Part shown: positions 1-7,804 of the stretch, one piece after another
How the letters are laid out: the number at the start of each line of letters is the position of its first letter
Position numbering within the stretch: the first letter of the stretch is position 1
From: F23-B02 sp963633225
GTDB lineage: Bacteria > Bacillota > Clostridia > Oscillospirales > Oscillospiraceae
Length of the DNA: 26,905 nt
NCBI GenBank assembly: GCA_963633225.1
Contig: CAVGXR010000067.1
Span: forward strand, 1-26,905
Reading direction: 5' to 3'
The notes under the pieces: generated by a model
The model's database searches: none
Seen by the model: only the letters and a program-made list of their open reading frames with translations
What the model was told of the DNA's origin: nothing
Program-made: the position numbers and the translations under genes

Positions 1-58
<58 letters not shown>

Positions 59-60
59 AA

Positions 61-88
61 GACCGCTGCATTCGCAGCGGTCTTTTTT
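61..88 (+). terminator. Intrinsic terminator of the rRNA operon
   Basis: A perfect 9-bp stem (GACCGCTGC/GCAGCGGTC) with loop ATTC is followed by six T residues. It sits directly after the 5S gene. A second, weaker hairpin (CCTGCGC/GCGCAGG, about 98-115) lies between it and the next start codon. Confidence 0.9.
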
Positions 89-135
89 CTATTTCCTGCG
101 CTTTTCGGCGCAGGCTACAATATTCGGAGGTAAAA

Positions 136-765
136 ATGAATTACAAGGTCATCGACTATGAAAGCTGGAAACGGCGCGAGAAGTATGAGTTCTTCTCGGC
201 GGCAGATCAGCCGTTTTACAACCTCGGCTACAGGCTCGACGTGACGAATGCCTACAGCTATGCGAAGAAAAACGGCGTGTCGTTCTACATGGTGCTGACT
301 TACCTCGTGACGAAGGCAATAAACGCTGTCGAGGCCTTCCGCTATGCAAGGCTCGACGGGCAGATAGTGCTGTTTGACGAGCTGATGCCGAGCTTCACCG
401 ATCTCAAGCCCGGCAGCGACAGCTTCCACATCGTCACCATGCCCGCGGGCGACGACATTCTCGCGTTCTGCCGCGAGGCAAAGCGCCGCAGCATGGCGCA
501 GGAGGGGCTCATCGACATGAGCGTGGAGGGCAAAAACCTCATTTACATCTCGTCCGTGCCTTGGCTCGACCTTACCGCCCTGTCGCACGAGCGCTGCTTC
601 GACCCCGACGACGCGATCCCGCGTGTGGCATGGGGCAAATTCGTCGATGACGGGCGTGGCCGCAAGGTGCTCGGCATGACCATGGAGCTCAACCACCGCT
701 TCATCGACGGCTATTATATCGCCAAATTCAACGAGCAGCTCTGTTTGCTTTTAGAGGCGCTTTAG
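136..765 (+). CDS. Chloramphenicol acetyltransferase-like protein (CAT family)
   Basis: This 209-residue protein has the length and fold signature of type A chloramphenicol acetyltransferases, trimeric enzymes that transfer acetyl from acetyl-CoA to a hydroxyl. The catalytic motif near the C-terminus is intact as NHRFIDGYY (His...Asp-Gly, HxxxDG), and an N-terminal aromatic-rich segment (FYNLGYRLDV) fits the family. GGAGG lies seven bases before the ATG. Many chromosomal CAT-like proteins in Firmicutes have not been shown to give resistance, so the substrate is open. No promoter is obvious in the 44 bases after the 5S terminator. The last residues (LLEAL) and the TAG stop are encoded by the terminus of the repeat that starts at about 749. 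Confidence 0.85.
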   Translation: MNYKVIDYESWKRREKYEFFSAADQPFYNLGYRLDVTNAYSYAKKNGVSFYMVLTYLVTKAINAVEAFRYARLDGQIVLFDELMPSFTDLKPGSDSFHIVTMPAGDDILAFCREAKRRSMAQEGLIDMSVEGKNLIYISSVPWLDLTALSHERCFDPDDAIPRVAWGKFVDDGRGRKVLGMTMELNHRFIDGYYIAKFNEQLCLLLEAL

Positions 766-884
766 GTCTGCACCTATACATTTATTGCAGGTGCACGGTA
801 TCGAAACAATGGCATAAATAAGAACGTTTCGCGTCCCGTGGGTGCGGTAAAATTTTTTTACAGCATCTCAAATGCTGCGCCGCA

Positions 885-1115
885 CCTCGTAGGGAACAGG
901 CTTGGCCACTCGCCGTGGCGGGCATTTCGCATGGAAATTAAGCAAGATGCAGTTGTTTGTGCCCGACCGAAGCTACCGCCAAGCCTCGTAGGGAACGGGC
1001 GTGCCTGGCCACTCGCCGTGGCGGGCATTTCGCATGGAGACTAAGCAAGACGTAGTTGCTTGCACCCGACCGAAACTACCTCCAATCCTCGTAGGGAACA
1101 GGCTTGCCTGTTCCG
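885..1115. repeat. About 103-bp tandem repeat array (two units plus partial)
   Basis: Units begin CCTCGTAGGGAAC at 885, 984 and 1087 (periods 99 and 103). Each contains CCACTCGCCGTGGCGGGCAT and a CCCGACCGAA block. It is the reverse complement of the larger array at 4404-5148. Confidence 0.85.
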
Positions 1116-1148
1116 TGAAGTCGGAACTAAATTTAATATCAAATGCTG

Positions 1149-1186
1149 AAAAGACAGCTCGGATGTTTAAATCCAAGCTGTCTTTT
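1149..1186. terminator. Hairpin AAAAGACAGC...GCTGTCTTTT
   Basis: The imperfect stem AAAAGACAGCTCGGAT / ATCCAAGCTGTCTTTT has a six-base loop and A/T runs on both sides, so it could terminate transcription from either direction between the two convergent genes. The same hairpin recurs at 4321-4358, 7532-7559 and about 7768-7799, so it is part of the repeat mosaic. Confidence 0.6.
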
Positions 1187-1410
1187 GCTGTTTTGTGTTC
1201 GGTTTTAGCCTGATGCAGACGGACAAGGTGCGCCGATTTCGGTGCAGTGGAAGCTTCAGCAAACGGAACGGGCAGGCCCGTTCCCTACAGGGTGCGGCGC
1301 AGCATTTGAGATGCTGCACAAACATTGCATCGCACTCGCGGTACGCGGAACGAACTTATTTCATCCAATGTCTCAGGTCGGGCTGCCGCAAGCTCCCTAT
1401 AGGTGCAGCC

Positions 1411-2388
1411 TCAATGCGCCTCTGAAAACTTGAGCATGTCTTGGATGCTGATGCCGTAGCCCGAGGTCGGGTCGTTGACGAAAACGTGCGTGACCGCGCC
1501 GACGAGGCGGCCGTTCTGGATGATGGGGCTGCCGGACATGCCCTGCACGATGCCGCCGGTCTGCGCGAGGAGCTCGGGGTCGGTCACGGTCAGCATAACG
1601 CTCGTGCCCTCGGCTGAGGAGTACAGCTTTTTGATCTCGATGCCGTACTCGCGGGTGTCCTCGCTCGAGAGCGTGCAGCGGATGAGCGCAGCGCCCGTCT
1701 CGATCTGGCCGGTCTCCATCGTCTGACCGTCAAAGTCGGCAGTGCCGAAGATGCCGCAGCCGCAGTTTATGCGGATGTCGCCGAGAAACGCCGCCGCGTC
1801 CGTCCTGCCGTCGAGCTGACCCGGAGCTCCGGCCTCGCCGGGCACGATGCCGACGATCTCTGCGCGGTAGATGCCGCCGTCGCCAAGCGGCAGAGCCTCG
1901 CCGGTTGCCTCGTCGCTGATGCTGTGGCCGAGCGCACCGTAAACGCCGGTCGCGGGGTCGTAGAACGTCAGCGTGCCCACGCCGCTGACTCCGTCGCGCA
2001 GCCACAGGCCGAGCTTCCACGCGCCGCTGCCGTCCTGCGCGGGCGTGATATTCAGCTGCTTTGTCCTGCCGCCGCGCTCGACCGTGACCGTGGTCTCGCT
2101 GCCGTCCAGAGCGCTCAGCGCGGTCTGGAGATCCTGCGCATTTGATATCTCGCTGCCGCCCAGCCGCGTGATCACGTCGCCCTTTTTCAGCCCCGCAGCC
2201 GCCGCCGGACTGAGGCTGCCGTCCTGAGTTTCGACCTCGGAAATGCCCGCAACGATAACGCCGTCGGTCGTCATGCGTATGCCCACCGCGCTGCCGCCGG
2301 GCACGAGCGACTGCGCATACGCCGACGCGCACAGCACTGCGCACAGCGCAAGCGCCGCGAACGTCGAAATGATTTTTTTGATCTTCAT
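1411..2388 (-). CDS. spoIVB: SpoIVB-like signalling serine peptidase (S55)
   Basis: A 325-residue exported protein. Residues 1-25 are a signal or anchor segment and about 45-115 a PDZ domain (SPAAAAGLKKGDVITRLGG). The rest is the SpoIVB peptidase domain with GVGTLTFYDP...GALGH155, D270 and the GMSGSP motif (283-288), matching the His/Asp/Ser triad. In Bacillus, SpoIVB is made in the forespore and cleaves SpoIVFA to trigger pro-sigma-K processing. It is about 100 residues shorter than the Bacillus protein, mostly at the N-terminus, and is not beside spo0A/recN. GGAGGTGAG precedes the ATG. The C-terminal FSEAH and stop lie in the repeat terminus at 1411-1427. A second SpoIVB-like paralogue role cannot be excluded. 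Confidence 0.9.
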   Translation of the reverse strand: MKIKKIISTFAALALCAVLCASAYAQSLVPGGSAVGIRMTTDGVIVAGISEVETQDGSLSPAAAAGLKKGDVITRLGGSEISNAQDLQTALSALDGSETTVTVERGGRTKQLNITPAQDGSGAWKLGLWLRDGVSGVGTLTFYDPATGVYGALGHSISDEATGEALPLGDGGIYRAEIVGIVPGEAGAPGQLDGRTDAAAFLGDIRINCGCGIFGTADFDGQTMETGQIETGAALIRCTLSSEDTREYGIEIKKLYSSAEGTSVMLTVTDPELLAQTGGIVQGMSGSPIIQNGRLVGAVTHVFVNDPTSGYGISIQDMLKFSEAH

Positions 2389-2407
2389 ATCTCACCTCCA
2401 CACATAA

Positions 2408-2436
2408 AGTATGCGGAGTTCGGCATAAAATATATA
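2408..2436 (-). promoter_or_regulatory. Candidate sigma-G-like promoter of spoIVB
   Basis: Read on the minus strand, CATACT (2408-2413) lies about 20 bases before the start codon and TATATA (2431-2436) lies 17 bases further upstream. The -10 resembles the CATACTA-type sequence of forespore sigma G promoters; the -35 is a weak match. Expected biology supports it more than the match does. Confidence 0.35.
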
Positions 2437-2448
2437 AGCCTATTTTTG

Positions 2449-2753
2449 TTTTTTAGAGGCGCACGGGGGCAGTCACGGATACGCTTATTGCGGTAGCCCG
2501 ACCGAAAACAATGGAGGAAATAAGTTTGTTTCGCTCCCCGCGAGTGCGGCGGAATATTTTTGCAGCATCTCAAATGCTGCGCCGCAGCCTGTAGGGAACG
2601 GGCGTGCCCGTTCCGTTTGCTGAAATTTCCACCGCACTGAAATCGGCGTGTCTAACAGCTAACTGCTAACAGCTAAGGGCTAACTGCTTGCTGCGGTTTG
2701 ACGCAGCACCCGCAATCTCCGTATAGGTACAGCCTAAATGTGCCACTGAAAAA
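2449..2753. repeat. Mosaic palindromic repeat, copy B
   Basis: The left terminus TTTTTTAGAGGCGCACGGGG (from 2449) and the right terminus GTATAGGTACAGCCTAAATG (to about 2753) bracket a CAGCATCTCAAATGCTG hairpin and a GTAGGGAACGGGCG REP palindrome. A heptamer microsatellite lies at 2653-2687 (CTAACAG, CTAACTG, CTAACAG, CTAAGGG, CTAACTG). The element fills the divergent space between spoIVB and the M14 gene and ends just before the latter's ribosome site. Confidence 0.8.
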
Positions 2754-2763
2754 GGAGAGTGTT

Positions 2764-4032
2764 ATGAAAATTTTGAAGCTTGGCTCTGCCGGACCGTCGG
2801 TGGAGCTTTTGCAGCTTGCGCTGCGCCGTGCGGGAGCAGGGGAGCCTGCGCTCGACGGCATTTTCGGCAGTGCGACGAGGTCTGCGCTGCGTGTGTTCCA
2901 GTCCGGCAGCGGCCTTGCGGCGGACGGCATCGCCGGACCCGTGACGCAGGCCGCGCTCACGCCGTATTACACCGGCTTTGCCGAGCACCGCATCCACCGC
3001 GGCGACACGCTGTATTCCCTTGCGCGGCAGTACAATGTGCCGGCGGCGGCGATCACGACGGCAAACCCGGGCGTCACGCCGCGGGAGCTCAGCATCGGCA
3101 GCAGGCTCGTTATCCCGCTGCCCTTTGATATTGTGCCCACAAATATCGCTTTTACTTCCCAGCTCGTCGCGTTCTGCGTGCGCGGCATCGCGGCGCGGTA
3201 TCCGTTCGTGAAGCTCGGACACATCGGGCGCTCGGTCATGGGCAGGCCGCTGTGGTATCTTGCGCTCGGCGAGGGCGAAAGGCGTGTGCTCTATAACGCC
3301 GCGCATCACGCCAACGAGTGGATAACCATCCCGCTTGTGCTCAAATTTGCCGAGCAGTTTGCGCAAGCCTATGCAGCAGACGGCAAAATTTTCGGCCAGA
3401 GCGCACGGGAGCTGTACCGCAGCTCGAGCGTTTACATAGTGCCCTGCGTCGATCCCGACGGCCTTGACCTCGTGACCGGCGAGCTCACGGGCGGCGAGTT
3501 CTACGACACTGCGCTGCGCATTGCGCGGGACTATCCCGAGCTGCCGTTTCCCTCGGGCTGGAAGGCGAACATACTCGGCACGGACCTCAATTTGCAGTAC
3601 CCTGCCGGCTGGGAGCAGGCGAGGGAGAATAAATTCGCCCTCGGCGTTACGCGCCCCGCACCGGCGGACTACGTCGGCGCATCGCCGCTCTCCGCGCCGG
3701 AAAGCCGAGCAATGTACGACTTCACGCTCGCGCTCTCGCCGCAGCTGACGCTCTCCTACCACACGCAGGGCGAGGTGATCTACTGGCGCTATCTCGACCT
3801 CGAGCCGAAGGGCGCACGCAGCATCGCCGACACCTTCGCCGCCGTCTCGGGCTACTCGGTCGAGGATACGCCCTACGCCTCGGGCTTTGCCGGATACAAG
3901 GACTGGTTCATCCTGCACTTCGACCGCCCGGGCTTCACCATCGAGGCCGGACGCGGCGTGAATCCCCTGCCTATCAGCAGTTTCGACAAAATTTACGCCG
4001 ACAATTTAGACATTTTTTCAATAGCGCTTTGA
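2764..4032 (+). CDS. M14 zinc peptidase with PG-binding and LysM domains (gamma-D-Glu-L-diamino acid endopeptidase I-like)
   Basis: A 422-residue protein. Residues 1-65 are a peptidoglycan-binding (PG_binding_1) domain, about 72-120 a LysM domain (HRGDTLYSLARQYNVP), and the rest an M14 metallopeptidase. Zinc ligands are visible in HHANE (H182, E185) and H333 (YHTQGE), and the catalytic Glu is E394 (FTIEAGRG). This architecture is that of endopeptidase I, which cuts the gamma-D-Glu-diaminopimelate bond of spore or cell-wall peptide stems. No signal peptide is seen, as in sporulation-stage members. A start at 2698 would lie inside repeat B; the ATG at 2764 has GGAGAG upstream and begins the conserved domain. 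The C-terminal SIAL and the stop fall in repeat C. Confidence 0.88.
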   Translation: MKILKLGSAGPSVELLQLALRRAGAGEPALDGIFGSATRSALRVFQSGSGLAADGIAGPVTQAALTPYYTGFAEHRIHRGDTLYSLARQYNVPAAAITTANPGVTPRELSIGSRLVIPLPFDIVPTNIAFTSQLVAFCVRGIAARYPFVKLGHIGRSVMGRPLWYLALGEGERRVLYNAAHHANEWITIPLVLKFAEQFAQAYAADGKIFGQSARELYRSSSVYIVPCVDPDGLDLVTGELTGGEFYDTALRIARDYPELPFPSGWKANILGTDLNLQYPAGWEQARENKFALGVTRPAPADYVGASPLSAPESRAMYDFTLALSPQLTLSYHTQGEVIYWRYLDLEPKGARSIADTFAAVSGYSVEDTPYASGFAGYKDWFILHFDRPGFTIEAGRGVNPLPISSFDKIYADNLDIFSIAL

Positions 4033-4320
4033 GGCTGCACCTATACGGAGATTGCGGTGTCCCGACCGGAGACAATGGAGGAAACTACAGCGTTTCGCGT
4101 CCCGCGAGTGCGACGCAATGTTTGTGCAGCATCTAAAAAACTGCGCCATTCTCCGTAGGGAACGGGCTTGCCCGTTCCGCTTGTTGAAGCTTCCACTGCG
4201 CCGAAATAGCCGCACCCGTAGGGAACGGGCTTGCCCGTTCCGCTTGTCGAAGCTTCCACTGCACCGAAACAGCCGCAACCTTGTCCGTCAGCGCCAGACT
4301 AAAACCAAACACAAAACAGC

Positions 4321-4358
4321 AAAAGACAGCTTGGACTTAAACATCCGAGCTGTCTTTT
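4321..4358. terminator. Hairpin AAAAGACAGC...GCTGTCTTTT
   Basis: A stem of about 14 bp with an A run before and a T run after, 290 bases after the M14 stop codon. It is inverted relative to the copy at 1149 and could end the M14 transcript. Confidence 0.55.
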
Positions 4359-4403
4359 CAGCGTTTGATATAGGTTTTTGTTCCTACCATGCGGAACAGG
4401 CAA

Positions 4404-4773
4404 GCCTGTTCCCTACAGGGACTGGAGGTAGTTTCGGTCGGGCACAAGCAACCGCATCTTGCTTAATCTCCATGCGAATTGCCCGCCACGGCGAGTGGTC
4501 AGGCATGCCTGTTCCCTACAGGGACTGGAGGTAGTTTCGGTCGGGCACAAGCAACCGCATCTTGCTTAATCTCCATGCGAATTGCCCGCCACGGCGAGTG
4601 GTCAGGCATGCCTGTTCCCTACAGGGACTGGAGGTAGTTTCGGTCGGGCACAAGCAACCGCATCTTGCTTAATCTCCATGCGAATTGCCCGCCACGGCGA
4701 GTGGTCAGGCATGCCTGTTCCCTACAGGGACTGGAGGTAGTTTCGGTCGGGCACAAGCAACCGCATCTTGCTT
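4404..4773. repeat. 103-bp tandem array (3.6 units before interruption)
   Basis: The block GCCTGTTCCCTACAGGGACT starts at 4404, 4507, 4610 and 4713, an exact 103-bp period. The first three units read as identical, apart from the base or two before the first, so the growth is recent. Each unit contains TTTCGGTCGGGCACAAGC and GCCCGCCACGGCGAGTGG. The fourth unit is broken by the element at 4775-5047; the rest of the array (5048-5148) continues behind it with more divergence. Confidence 0.95.
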
Positions 4774-4774
4774 A

Positions 4775-5047
4775 AGCTGACGGGAATCGAACCCTGTCGG
4801 TTTTGACAGGCTGATTTTCACTCATGCGGCGTTAAAGCCCTTGCGAATACGACAGTATGCGCTGCGGACTTTGCCTTGCCTGAGCAAAAATCAGCTTTGT
4901 CAAAACTGCTCGCACCTGTCAGCAGACAATTTTCAGGTGATTTCCGGCTTTCTTTGATGCAGATGGGCTGACGCCCATCAAAGAGAAAAAGGCGGAAAGC
5001 GCCGAAAAGGGGCGCTGACAGGCGACAGGGTTCGGTTCCTGTCAGCT
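4775..5047. mobile_element. MITE-like element, about 273 bp, copy 1
   Basis: The left end AGCTGACGGGAATCGAACCC and the right end GGGTTCGGTTCCTGTCAGCT form inverted repeats of about 22 bp. The insertion splits a 103-bp repeat unit whose intact neighbours show the empty site (GCTTAATCT); the filled site has TA or TTA on both sides. No ORF for a transposase is present. The interior has a GATTTTCACTCA / TGAGCAAAAATC hairpin and an ATGCAGATGGGCTGACGCCC hairpin. The copy at 13166-13439 is its reverse complement. Confidence 0.82.
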
Positions 5048-5149
5048 TTAATCTTCGTGCGAATTGCCCGCCACGGCGAGTGGCCAGGCAAGCCTGTTCC
5101 CTACAAGGATTGGAGGTAGTTTCGGTCGGGCGCAAGCAAATGCATCTTT

Positions 5150-5212
5150 CTAACCGCTAACGGCTAACGGCTAACGGCTAACGGCTAACGGCTAACAGCT
5201 AACAGCTAACGG
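5150..5212. repeat. 7-bp microsatellite, nine units
   Basis: Nine heptamers of CTAACGG or close variants (CTAACCG, CTAACAG) in a row. A five-unit version is found in repeat copy B, so it is a component of the family. Confidence 0.95.
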
Positions 5213-5275
5213 CTTTCTTCCTGTCGCGACACCCGCAATATGCATATCCGCAGCAGCCCAAATGCGGTATTAAAA

Positions 5276-5605
5276 AAATTTGAAAAATATTTCTCGTGTG
5301 TTCACATAATGTTCACAATTATCCGTACAGACTGTGTATAATATGTAAACAGAGAATGTGACATATCTAACGATTTGACCATGATTTTCGCAAGTGAATC
5401 GGCCAGATCGTATTTTTAAACGTATTATTAAGAAAAGTGTTAAAAAAATTTCGATTTTCTTGTCATTTTTTCTTTACTATTTTGACATTGTATGTTACAC
5501 TATCAAAAACAGAACAAAACATGCACTTATGTATGAGCTTATACATTATCGGGGGCGTTTATTAAGTCATTAAGTAATATTTATATAAACTTAGGGAGGA
5601 ATACA
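5276..5605 (+). promoter_or_regulatory. AT-rich upstream region of the heptad-repeat membrane protein
   Basis: About 330 bases, much richer in A/T than anything nearby. A candidate promoter is TTCACA (5312-5317), a 19-base spacer, then TATAAT (5337-5342) with an upstream TG. A second -35-like TTGACA is at 5482 without a good -10. The long distance to the ATG suggests a long 5' leader or several promoters. I see no known riboswitch in it. Confidence 0.45.
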
Positions 5606-7396
5606 ATGAAACGAGTATTACTTATGGTCTTCAGCATCATCCTTATCCTCGCATGCATATTCGGACTGTTCGCCTGTGTCGCAGGCGTGCGCGACGTTCT
5701 GAATATCAACGACTATAAGAATGCTGACGCAGCTTATGCGAGAGAAAATCTCAAGACCGCGCAGGCTGGCATCGATCAGCTCAAGGAAAACGAAGAGACC
5801 TACATCACCGGCGTAGGCACCTACACCGCCGGTCTGGCTGAGTACGCTCAGGGCCAGAGCGATTACGCAGCCGGTCAGCAGACCCTCGCAGCAGGCGAGA
5901 AGACGCTGGCAGACGGCTATGCGGCATACGCAGCCGGCAAGAAGCAGCTCGAAGAGGGCAAGGCGGCCTACGCAGCCGGCCAGAAGCAGATCGAGGAAAA
6001 CACTCAGGCCTACAACGAAGGCAAGGAAAAGCTCGCCAAGATCGAGCCCCTGCTGCCGTACCTGAATCAGTACGTTCAGCTTCGTGACGGCACCATCGGA
6101 AAGCTCCCCGGCTTTGACACCGCTCAGTCGTGGTTCGTCTCCGTCGTGCGTCCTCTCGCAAGCCGTCTCGGCCTCGATATCCCCTCGGACGTTACCGACT
6201 TCCCCGCATACATAAATCAGATGGTGGCAGACGGCAAGGCACAGCTCAAGCAGTATGAGGACGGCGTTGCACAGCTTGCCGAGGCAGAAAAGACCATCGC
6301 AGCCGGCGAGGAAGCACTCGCGGCAGCCGAGAAGGAGCTGGCAGCCGGTGAAGTGAAGCTTGCAAATGGCCGTCAGGATCTTGCAGACGGCGCGGCAAAG
6401 CTTGCAGCAGCAGAGACTCAGCTTGCAGACGGCAAGGCACAGCTCAGCGTGTTCGAGCAGGGCGAGCTCACCCTGGCAGACGGTGCAAGAGCACTCTTTG
6501 AGGGCATGAAGCCCTGCTTCAGCTACTTCGGCGGCGAGGAGACCGTAAAGTCTCTGCCCGAGTATCTGGCTGACGAGTTCGGCCTCGAGACTCCCGACAA
6601 TCTCATCGTCAAGGAGAACGGCAAGGCCACTCTGAACGAGGAGGTCTATGAGGAGTTCGGCGAGTACGTCATCTCCAACATGTACAAGGTTGACGAGAAC
6701 GGCAATGTCGTCGAGAAGAACGGCTACAAGATGCTCGACCTCGACAAGTGCGATACGCTCGTTGATCTTGCAGAGCAGTACCTGAAGGATCAGGAAGCCG
6801 ACATCAAGAGCGAGGTCTATGTCCGCATCGGCATGTACGTCGCACTGGCAGTTGCAGCCATCCTCGGCATCATCGCCGGTATCTTCGGTATCGTTGCAGC
6901 CGTCAACGGCAGCAAGCGCACCGGCAAGACTCTGGCTCTGATCTCCGCTATCATGGCAGTGGCAGTCCTCGTGACCGGCGTTGTCACCAAGTTCCACGAC
7001 TATACCTACACCATCCGTGTTGACGGCTCCGGCGACTATGTCGGCGAGACGGCCGCGAAGCTTGACTTCACTCCCATTCAGGAGTACACCGGCTCGCTCC
7101 ACCTGACCGCTATCTGCGTCCTCGCAGGCGCAGCGATCCTGGGCGTTATCTTCGCATTCATTGCAAGCAAGGCAGCCAAGGATAAGGAAGCGGCTCTCGC
7201 AGCGGCAGCAGCCGAGGATGATAACGACGATGTCTATACCGACACCGCGACCGCTTACGCGGCAGGCTATGCGGCAGCAGAGGCCGCGGCAGCCGCAGCA
7301 GCGGCGGCAGCAGCTCAGAAGGCAGCCGACGAGAAGGTGATCGAGGCAGAGAAGCCCGCCGAGGCAGCTCCCGACGAGGAGACCGTCAAGGAATAA
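5606..7396 (+). CDS. Membrane protein with heptad-repeat coiled region and Ala-rich tail
   Basis: I do not recognise a named family. Of 596 residues, 5-27 form a hydrophobic anchor. About 65-135 and 210-290 are seven-residue repeats of the type LAAGEKT / LADGAAK with Ala-Gly at fixed positions, predicting a long helical or coiled-coil ectodomain. A globular segment follows (about 300-405). Three transmembrane helices come next (about 410-435, 445-465, 500-520), and then a cytoplasmic tail of acidic residues and an Ala run. The repeats resemble those in the extracellular part of YhgE/Pip-type proteins. GGGAGGA precedes the ATG. Codon use is strongly biased to C-ending codons, hinting at high expression. 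It stands alone, flanked by repeat blocks. A surface or envelope role is inference only. Confidence 0.6.
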   Translation: MKRVLLMVFSIILILACIFGLFACVAGVRDVLNINDYKNADAAYARENLKTAQAGIDQLKENEETYITGVGTYTAGLAEYAQGQSDYAAGQQTLAAGEKTLADGYAAYAAGKKQLEEGKAAYAAGQKQIEENTQAYNEGKEKLAKIEPLLPYLNQYVQLRDGTIGKLPGFDTAQSWFVSVVRPLASRLGLDIPSDVTDFPAYINQMVADGKAQLKQYEDGVAQLAEAEKTIAAGEEALAAAEKELAAGEVKLANGRQDLADGAAKLAAAETQLADGKAQLSVFEQGELTLADGARALFEGMKPCFSYFGGEETVKSLPEYLADEFGLETPDNLIVKENGKATLNEEVYEEFGEYVISNMYKVDENGNVVEKNGYKMLDLDKCDTLVDLAEQYLKDQEADIKSEVYVRIGMYVALAVAAILGIIAGIFGIVAAVNGSKRTGKTLALISAIMAVAVLVTGVVTKFHDYTYTIRVDGSGDYVGETAAKLDFTPIQEYTGSLHLTAICVLAGAAILGVIFAFIASKAAKDKEAALAAAAAEDDNDDVYTDTATAYAAGYAAAEAAAAAAAAAAAQKAADEKVIEAEKPAEAAPDEETVKE

Positions 7397-7531
7397 GCTC
7401 TGAGCACGCGCAGCGGCAACAGGCCGATGACCAAGCGAGACGATATTCAGACCGCTCTCCGGTCAGGGGTGAGCACGTGATGACCCCGCAGGCCGATGCG
7501 CCGGACCAAAACAAAATACAAAACAGCAAAA
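7397..7531. other. Non-coding spacer with short hairpins
   Basis: Two small palindromes are present (GACCG...CGGTC at about 7450; GGGGT...ACCCC at about 7467). The block ACCAAAACAAAATACAAAAC next to them recurs before the hairpin at 4321. No gene is supported. Confidence 0.5.
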
Positions 7532-7799
7532 GACAGCTTGGATGTTTGTCCAAGCTGTCTCAGTTTGTCAAAAAAGTCCCTCGCGGGATTTTTTTGACTG
7601 CACTTTTCCGCCGAGCATTTTGAAAACCTTCAAAATGCTTTTACCGAAATCCTTGATGTCTCAAGGATTTCGACGGCGGTTTATCTAACTCGAGGCGGGC
7701 CTTGCCCCCTCGAACTCCCCCGCTGCGCGGATATCCCAACGCAGCAGCATAGTTTTTTGACAGTCTCAGACAGCTTGGATGTTTGTCCAAGCTGTCTTT
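7532..7799. repeat. Cluster of perfect hairpins between duplicated terminator stems
   Basis: GACAGCTTGGA / TCCAAGCTGTC occurs at 7532-7559 and again at about 7768-7799, the second followed by T5. Between them are three hairpins with 11-bp stems and 4-base loops: 7570-7595 (loop TCGC, T-rich end), 7614-7639 (loop AACC) and 7646-7671 (loop TGTC). The segment's ends are inverted (GCTGTCTCAG... and ...CTCAGACAGC), as if an element entered a terminator stem and duplicated about 30 bp of it. Confidence 0.75.
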
Positions 7800-7804
7800 T
7801 TATA

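Larger units (their letters stand above)
749..1427. repeat. Mosaic palindromic repeat, copy A (complete, two arms)
   Basis: The left arm begins TTTTAGAGGCGCTTTAGG and contains the block TGCACCTATAC, a GGTGCACGGTATCGAAACA block, and a CAGCATCTCAAATGCTG hairpin. The right arm (about 1290-1427) carries the same blocks reversed and ends in GCGCCTCTGAAAA. Between them lie REP-like GTAGGGAAC palindromes, a two-unit 99/103-bp tandem array and a GACAGC hairpin. It fills the whole space between two convergent genes, and both of their stop codons fall inside its two ends. I see no gene in it; the short ORFs here lack ribosome sites and family motifs. Confidence 0.85.
4012..5275. repeat. Mosaic palindromic repeat, copy C (expanded)
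   Basis: The left arm starts in the M14 stop region (GCGCTTTGAGGCTGCACC). It is followed by two GTAGGGAACGGGCTTGCCC palindromes (4157, 4218), the GACAGC hairpin, a tandem array interrupted by a MITE-like element, a heptamer microsatellite, and a decayed right arm (ACCCGCAATATGCATATCC...AAATGCGGTATTAAAAAA, about 5230-5275). It reads as one copy of the family enlarged by tandem growth and an insertion. No gene is supported in 4033-5275. Confidence 0.72.

Noticed and set aside
838..1213. Short plus-strand ORFs in repeat copy A
   Set aside because: Their codons are the tandem repeat itself, starts lack ribosome sites, and the same peptides recur from other repeat copies.
4775..5047. A tRNA gene at the element ends
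   Set aside because: Only a T-arm-like and acceptor-like strand is present at each end; no D-arm, anticodon arm or paired acceptor is found next to it.
4818..5135. Minus-strand ORF of about 105 codons across the MITE-like element
   Set aside because: It spans the element and part of the tandem array, has no ribosome site and no family motif, and its frame is not kept in copy 2.
885..5148. CRISPR array
   Set aside because: The repeats are contiguous ~103-bp units with no unique spacers, and no cas genes are nearby.
5150..5212. GCTAAC heptamers as an array of DtxR-type half-sites
   Set aside because: The half-site resemblance (GCTAAC) is real, but the 7-bp period does not give the GTTAGC-N4-GCTAAC palindrome, and the array lies in a mobile repeat far from iron genes.
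5618..7102. 494-codon minus-strand ORF opposite the heptad-repeat protein
   Set aside because: Antisense shadow; low-complexity Leu/Cys/Asp composition mirrors the Ala/Gly repeats.
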